Below are positions 62,675 through 64,000 of a stretch of 64,000 nt of DNA, piece after piece (the first letter of the stretch is position 1; every line of letters begins with the position of its first letter). Location of the stretch: the NCBI RefSeq assembly GCF_014197245.1, contig NZ_JACIFF010000002.1:479068-543067 (forward strand), written 5' to 3'. Under the pieces are notes generated by a model. It had not been told where the DNA came from and made no database searches. It saw nothing but the letters and a program-made list of their open reading frames with translations. The translations under genes and the position numbers were made by a program. The DNA comes from Neolewinella aquimaris (GTDB taxonomy: Bacteria > Bacteroidota > Bacteroidia > Chitinophagales > Saprospiraceae).

Positions 62675-63797
62675 CGCTCACGGTTGGTGGCCCGACGAGG
62701 GGGCCGGCGGATACCGTATTGATCTTCTTAGCCTGGGGAACGAGTTTGCGGTAGATCCTTTCGTAATCCGAGATCATGCGTTCGATGGCGAAGTAACGTT
62801 CGGCGCGGCGGCGGCATTCGGGACGGTTCAGTCGGGCCGCAACGGGCATTGCGGCAGCCATGGCGGCGATGTCGCGTTTGGGTACGATGACGCCGCAGGA
62901 GTCGTCGATGATCTCACCGGCAGCCCCGCTATCGAAGGAGACGATGGGGGTGCCACAGGCCAGCATCTCGGGCAGGACCAGGCCGAAGGGCTCATCCCAG
63001 GTGGAGGTGAACAGACCCACCGCGGCCCGACCGGCTTCCCTACAAATGGCGGCGTGGTCGAGGTGACCGATGTACTGAATATCGTCGTCGAGCAGCGGTT
63101 CTACCTCACGGGTGAAGTATTCGTTGTCGTAGATCGATCCCGCCAGGCGGAGTTTGAAGCCGGCACGCCTGGCGGCGCGGATGGCATAGTCGGGGCCCTT
63201 TTCGGGACAGAAGCGGCCGAACCAAAAGGCGGTGCGGTCTTCACCGGCTTCGGTAGCCTGCCACCGCTCGATCTGGATGCCGTTGTGCACGATGCGGCAG
63301 TGGGTGATGCTGTCTTCCCACTGTTTGGCGATGCTCTCACTGACGGCCACGAACTGGTTGCCGAGGTAGGGGCGGGCCAGCAATACGCCGCTGCGGAAGG
63401 AGGCGAAGGGCGGGCAGTGCAGGGTGGTCACCATCGGGCACTCGAGGGTGTGTGCCAGCGACAGGGGCAGAAAGTGGAGGCTGTTGTTGTGTACGACGTC
63501 GAAGTTTCCCCGCTGAATCGCCGTAACGATCTCCATGTAGGCGTGGAACTTATTGACGAAATCGCGGCCGAACCCGGGTTCTTCCTCGAACAGGTCGATG
63601 CCCTCCATGCGGTCGATCGCTTCGAGCGTAGGTTGTACGACGTTGAATTCCGGATCGGAGTCCGCGAGGGCGAAGAGGGTTACTTCGTGACCGCGGCGCA
63701 TCAGTTCCTGGGTCAGGCAATGGGTATGCATCTCAAGTCCCCCGTGAAAGGGTTCTGAAATGGGGAACTTTAGGTGTGCTATGATGGCTATTCTCAT
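62664..63797 (-). CDS. GT4-family glycosyltransferase
   Basis: 377 residues from the ATG at 63797 (MRIAIIAHLKFPISEPFHGG), the standard start of this group; an in-frame start at 63839 adds 14 unlikely residues. GT-B features: GGLEMHTHCLTQELMRRGHE, VVHNNSLHFLPLSLAH, FGRFCPEKGPDYAIRAARRA, and the donor-binding FGLVLPEMLACGTPIVSFDSGAAGEII with the EX7E-type glutamates. It transfers a sugar from a nucleotide donor, with inferred roles in polysaccharide or glycolipid synthesis. First gene of a two-gene operon with the MurG-like gene; about 200 bp of gene-free DNA lies between its start and the window end. Confidence 0.9.
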   Translation of the reverse strand: MRIAIIAHLKFPISEPFHGGLEMHTHCLTQELMRRGHEVTLFALADSDPEFNVVQPTLEAIDRMEGIDLFEEEPGFGRDFVNKFHAYMEIVTAIQRGNFDVVHNNSLHFLPLSLAHTLECPMVTTLHCPPFASFRSGVLLARPYLGNQFVAVSESIAKQWEDSITHCRIVHNGIQIERWQATEAGEDRTAFWFGRFCPEKGPDYAIRAARRAGFKLRLAGSIYDNEYFTREVEPLLDDDIQYIGHLDHAAICREAGRAAVGLFTSTWDEPFGLVLPEMLACGTPIVSFDSGAAGEIIDDSCGVIVPKRDIAAMAAAMPVAARLNRPECRRRAERYFAIERMISDYERIYRKLVPQAKKINTVSAGPLVGPPTVSVVA

Positions 63798-64000
63798 CTT
63801 CGATTGACTAAATACCAGATCTGTATGTGCATATTCCAACTCTGGTTTTCGCCGGGTGGTTCCAGAATTTTACGGATTTCCGAAATTTGGCCATCGGCTC
63901 CCGCCCCAGCAGTTCCCCGGGTAAGGTGTACACGTAAGGTGAATAAAGAATCTTCTTCCGCGCTGTAAGCTCATTTCCCTACGTGGAGTAGTTTAGTTGC

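Overview
The window reads as a chromosomal stretch of a GC-rich Bacteroidota bacterium, most like the Saprospiria/Lewinella group. The evidence is a SusD/RagB nutrient-binding protein, a type IX secretion C-terminal sorting domain, a TonB receptor with a carboxypeptidase-like N-terminal domain, several FG-GAP/ASPIC proteins, and promoters of the Bacteroidota form (TTG, 20 bp, TAnnTTTG) with almost no Shine-Dalgarno sites. The taxonomic call is inference from gene content; no rRNA or tRNA gene was seen.

Layout. 1-6.5 kb: the end of a SusD gene, a lipoprotein with a haem-binding CxxCH and FG-GAP repeats, a large FG-GAP/ASPIC lipoprotein and a TlpA-type thioredoxin, all facing right and probably an outer-surface substrate-handling locus. 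6.6-10.9 kb: an envelope cluster (secreted protein, TM2-TPR-SHOCT protein, outer-membrane protein) ending in a Kdo transferase fused in frame to a secreted two-domain protein. 11-25 kb: dodecin, a GntP-type permease, trpS, a BASS-type transporter, an acyltransferase-fold protein, a two-domain universal stress protein, parE, an AsmA-like protein, an AI-2E-family permease and icd. 25-31 kb: a pRiA4b ORF-3-like protein, a macro-domain protein, a Pif1-like helicase, a small membrane protein and a VanY-type lipoprotein. 30.6-41 kb: an S9 peptidase with a coupled small acidic protein, a DUF5060-type glycosidase, a Dpm1-type glycosyltransferase, a LutA-like protein, a MoxR/RavA ATPase, rpsU and a two-gene unknown operon. 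41-50.5 kb: TonB receptor, esterase, sorting-domain protein, an ATP-grasp-like protein, DoxX, ilvE and apbE. 50.8-64 kb: a giant metallopeptidase/TolB/beta-barrel protein, a GH15 glucoamylase-like enzyme, an ABC exporter, lon and two glycosyltransferases.

The gene content is mostly core metabolism and envelope biology. No phage, IS element, integrase, CRISPR array or known defence island is visible. The unusual material is at DNA level. At least six families of non-coding repeats occur, mostly packed between convergent genes: a 129-bp tandem array of palindromes whose last copy supplies the end of the LutA-like gene, a perfect 24-bp inverted repeat with tandem arms in front of the GH15 gene, and others. 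A nearly invariant 18-base word, GGGCGGGGNCGCAGGAGC, recurs across the window in coding and non-coding DNA and in different reading frames, as a genome-wide signal word would. Many genes also have a TAnnTTTG-like box only 3-6 bases before the start codon, suggesting leaderless mRNAs.
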